The translations under genes and the position numbers were made by a program. This document shows, one piece after another, positions 61,691 to 64,000 of a stretch of 64,000 bases of DNA (position 1 is its first letter; every line of letters starts with the position of its first letter). The stretch comes from Cyanoderma ruficeps (Eukaryota > Chordata > Aves > Passeriformes > Timaliidae), in the NCBI GenBank assembly GCA_008694505.1, contig VZDJ01000063.1:4114527-4178526 (forward strand), in the 5' to 3' direction. Under the pieces are notes generated by a model. It ran no database searches. It saw nothing but the letters and a program-made list of their open reading frames with translations, and had not been told where the DNA came from.

Positions 61691-62568
61691 CAGCCTCTGA
61701 GTAAATGGGATTGCTCCCAAAATACCAGGGACCTGGGTAAGTGTGTGCACTTAGGAGGCAGGAAAAAAGCATTTGACATTTTGCAGGGACTCCAGAAAGA
61801 AAGGAGAGCGAAGCTTTACAAAGCAGAGCTCGCCCATCATTCCTCAGTGGATTTTCATATCTCTCCAAAAAGGCAATCTGAAAACAAAAGGCTACGAGGG
61901 ACTGCAGCTGGCTCCCACAGAGCAGGCACCAAACCCAGCCACTCCATGTGATCTTTAACAGCGAAAGCACAGAGGAGGGAGGATTTTTAGCAAATTGCAG
62001 CAAGGAATTAACTCTACATCAATCTGGGGGCTCGCAGAGTAATTTCCCCCCTCAGCGTGAGGGCGAGCACGCTGCAGCTGCAAGCCAGCCACGAGCCAGG
62101 GACAAGAAATACCACCAGAGCAGCAAGAAGCATCATGGAGTGCCAACAATAAGCCAGGCACAAGCCCTAAAGTTTATTGCAAGCCCCCGTGGACCCAGGA
62201 GGGCACCGTGGGCCAACTCCAAGCTGGTGATGGGAAGGTGCCAAAGCCCATCATCCTGTCAGAGCTGTCAGCTGGCAGGGCTGCTGTGGCATGCCGGGGC
62301 TGGTGGCCTCATGCCACGGCCAGGGGACAGGCAGTGTCCCTCTGCAAAGCATCTGCTGTGGTCGGAATAATGAGTCAGAGAAAAGGCTTTGCTGCAGCTT
62401 TCTGCAGATTTGCATTGCATGAGCTCTGAGCATCCCAGAGCCAGGCAGAGGGACGGGGCTTTGCAGCCCAAATTGGCTCTGTTTTGCTTCAGCGCAGTGG
62501 CCCACAGTGCTGGGAGCACCTGGAGGGGTGGCTGTCTGCCAGGGTTGGCCAGTGTGACACCCAGAGGG

Positions 62569-62759
62569 TGCTCAGGCACTGAACGGGCTCCCCAGGGACG
62601 TGGTCACAGCCTCAAACCTGACAGAGCTCAGGAAGTGTTTGGACAACACTCTCAGGCACAGGCTGTGACTCTTGGGGATGGTCCTGAGCAGGGACACAGG
62701 TTTGACTCAGTGATCCTCATTGTCCCCTTCCAGCTGAGTAGATTCTCTGATTCTGTGAC
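62569..62759 (+). mobile_element. CR1 LINE fragment (3' end)
   Basis: GCTCAGGCACTGAACGGGCT, CCCCAGGGACGTGGTCACAG, CTGACAGAGCTCAGGAAGTG, GGCTGTGACTCTTGGGGATG, TTTGACTCAGTGATCCTCAT and the terminal GATTCTGTGA match CR1. Its closest relative in this window is the copy at 42893, sharing the 'gtgactcttggggatggt' block. It is antisense to NTM. Confidence 0.94.
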
Positions 62760-64000
62760 CCTACATGCTCACTGCTGAATGCTGGGAGCATCCTGGATCC
62801 ATCCTGGACCCTCAAAGCCCTCCCCAACAACTCCTCACACAACGAGGATAACTCTAGCAGGTCTTGAATGGCAAAACAGGCCTTGGCACTGCTTTGCCTC
62901 AAAGCTTTGATTTTCATGCCATGGCAACCCCAGAAGGATAATTCATGCCTTGCTCCCAGGTCACTGGAGGGACTGGGGGTTGCACAGGGCTCACTGGAGA
63001 GCATGAAGCCTTCCAGGCCAGAAATGCTCAGATTTAGAGACACACGGATGCCCCCGAGGCTTACACACCTCTGTAGGACAGGACAAGCATGCTCCAAAGG
63101 GCAGGTGCAGCCACAGAGCAGAGCCACAGGTTTCCAGGTTTGATTCTTATCACTGAGATAAGCAGCAGCTGCAGGCTGGGAGCGGGTTCAGCTTTCAGGC
63201 TTTTGCTCAGAGCTGGGATTTTGCTTTGGGCCCATCCTCAGCCAAGAGTGAAGTGGAACAAAATGACTACAAGAAAGCATTTGGCGTCTCTGTTTCTCTG
63301 GACAAGGTCTGGTTCCTCCCCTCACACACTGGTGGCTTTGGAAAACAAAATCCTGCTCCTTCTGTGAGCCAGATCCCACATGAAAATGGGAACTGGCAAA
63401 CGGCTCCAGCTCTCACCAGAAATTTCTGCTGGAGGAAGGAGGCCCAGGTCTGTGTATCTGTGCTGTGGACAATTTACATCCCACTTAAAGGCTCCGAGGA
63501 GGGAACTGGGGGACTGGCCTGTGTTTGGTTTCTATTGGCCCTGCTTTCACCCTTGGATGGAGCCCGAGGGGCTTTGTTCTATGCAGTAACACATGAGGGT
63601 ATTTCCTGGTGCTGCCAAACTTTACAATATGACCAAGGATTCCATAATCTTCCTTATTTTCCTATTAAGCCCCAACCCTCAGTCATATATCATTATATAA
63701 GAAACCCTTGGCGCTCCTCATCCTTCCCATTCAAAAATATATAAATCCACAGAAAAAAAAAAAAACCCAATCCAAATCAAACAAAAAACGACCCAACAAA
63801 GCAACAATGAAATCCTTCAGAAATCATCTCCTCTTGTCAAGCACATGGTTTGAAAAGCAAGGCTCTGGATTTGGAATCCTTAAGCTCTGCCATGCTTACT
63901 CTGCACTGCACAGGAGCCCCAAAGAACAACTCCCTGGCTCCTTCCTGTCTTTAATCTGCCTCAGCAGGCACAATAAACAACTACAAATGGAATAACAGTA

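Larger units (their letters stand above)
43454..64000 (-). other. NTM: NTM intron 1 (3' part, at least 20.5 kb)
   Basis: It ends in a strong polypyrimidine tract and CAG at exon 2, phase 2. I searched the rest on the minus strand for the preceding exon (signal peptide plus a DNVTVRQGESATLR-like stretch) and found none. It holds CR1 relics (44851, 48172, 51892, 57315, 61507, 62569), an AT dinucleotide run (46165), an AT-rich microsatellite (52071), a CpG-dense patch (51112-51480), a (CAG)6 run and a poly-T run. Other long stretches show nothing I can name. Confidence 0.9.

Noticed and set aside
43454..64000. Possible NTM exon 1 within the window
   Set aside because: No minus-strand stretch resembles a signal peptide followed by the DNVTVRQGESATLR-type strand with a phase-2 donor. 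MDKMLFQ near 58830 is a chance similarity.

Overview
This window is vertebrate nuclear DNA, most likely from a bird. The evidence is a set of 5'-truncated CR1 retrotransposons carrying the typical avian 3' end (a 'gtttgggttggaagggacc'-type block plus ATTCTRTG-like termini), no mammalian Alu/B1 elements, and one interrupted gene whose exons match an Ig-domain cell-adhesion protein. There is no operon, prokaryotic signal, CRISPR array, tRNA or rRNA gene that I can support. The species cannot be fixed from the sequence.

The only protein-coding gene I can support is on the minus strand: an internal segment of neurotrimin (NTM; the chicken orthologue is known as CEPU-1), an IgLON family GPI-anchored neural adhesion molecule. 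In transcript order four exons are present: exon 2 (43453-43221, rest of Ig domain 1), exon 3 (21436-21311) and exon 4 (2074-1940, together Ig domain 2), and exon 5 (1329-1209, first half of Ig domain 3). All four have GT donors and AG acceptors, all reading frames join cleanly (intron phases 2,1,1,1,2), and the joined segment has no stop. Exon 1 (signal peptide and start of Ig1) should lie beyond position 64000. The last exons (rest of Ig3 and the GPI signal) should lie before position 1.

Layout: 1-1208 is the start of intron 5. Intron 4 is only 610 bp (1330-1939). Intron 3 (2075-21310) holds a 15-bp minisatellite at 15682-15964 and a CpG-dense patch close to exon 3. Intron 2 (21437-43220) holds a second, larger minisatellite (about 35042-35771), a degenerate GTAGTAAC/TTACTGCAGTAA repeat cluster (36551-36864) followed by a CpG-dense patch, two old MIR/L3-like tails, several CR1 copies and a one-base N in a poly-C run (38981). 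The part of intron 1 present (43454-64000) holds further CR1 copies, an AT-rich microsatellite and another CpG-dense patch.

Several AT-rich, homeobox-motif-like islands, some retaining many CpGs, look like candidate conserved non-coding elements. That cannot be proved without alignment. I found no convincing new biological system. The most unusual non-coding structures are the 36.5-kb repeat cluster and the strand-asymmetric 15-bp minisatellite. Nearly all long open frames in the window lie in repeats or introns and are not credible genes.
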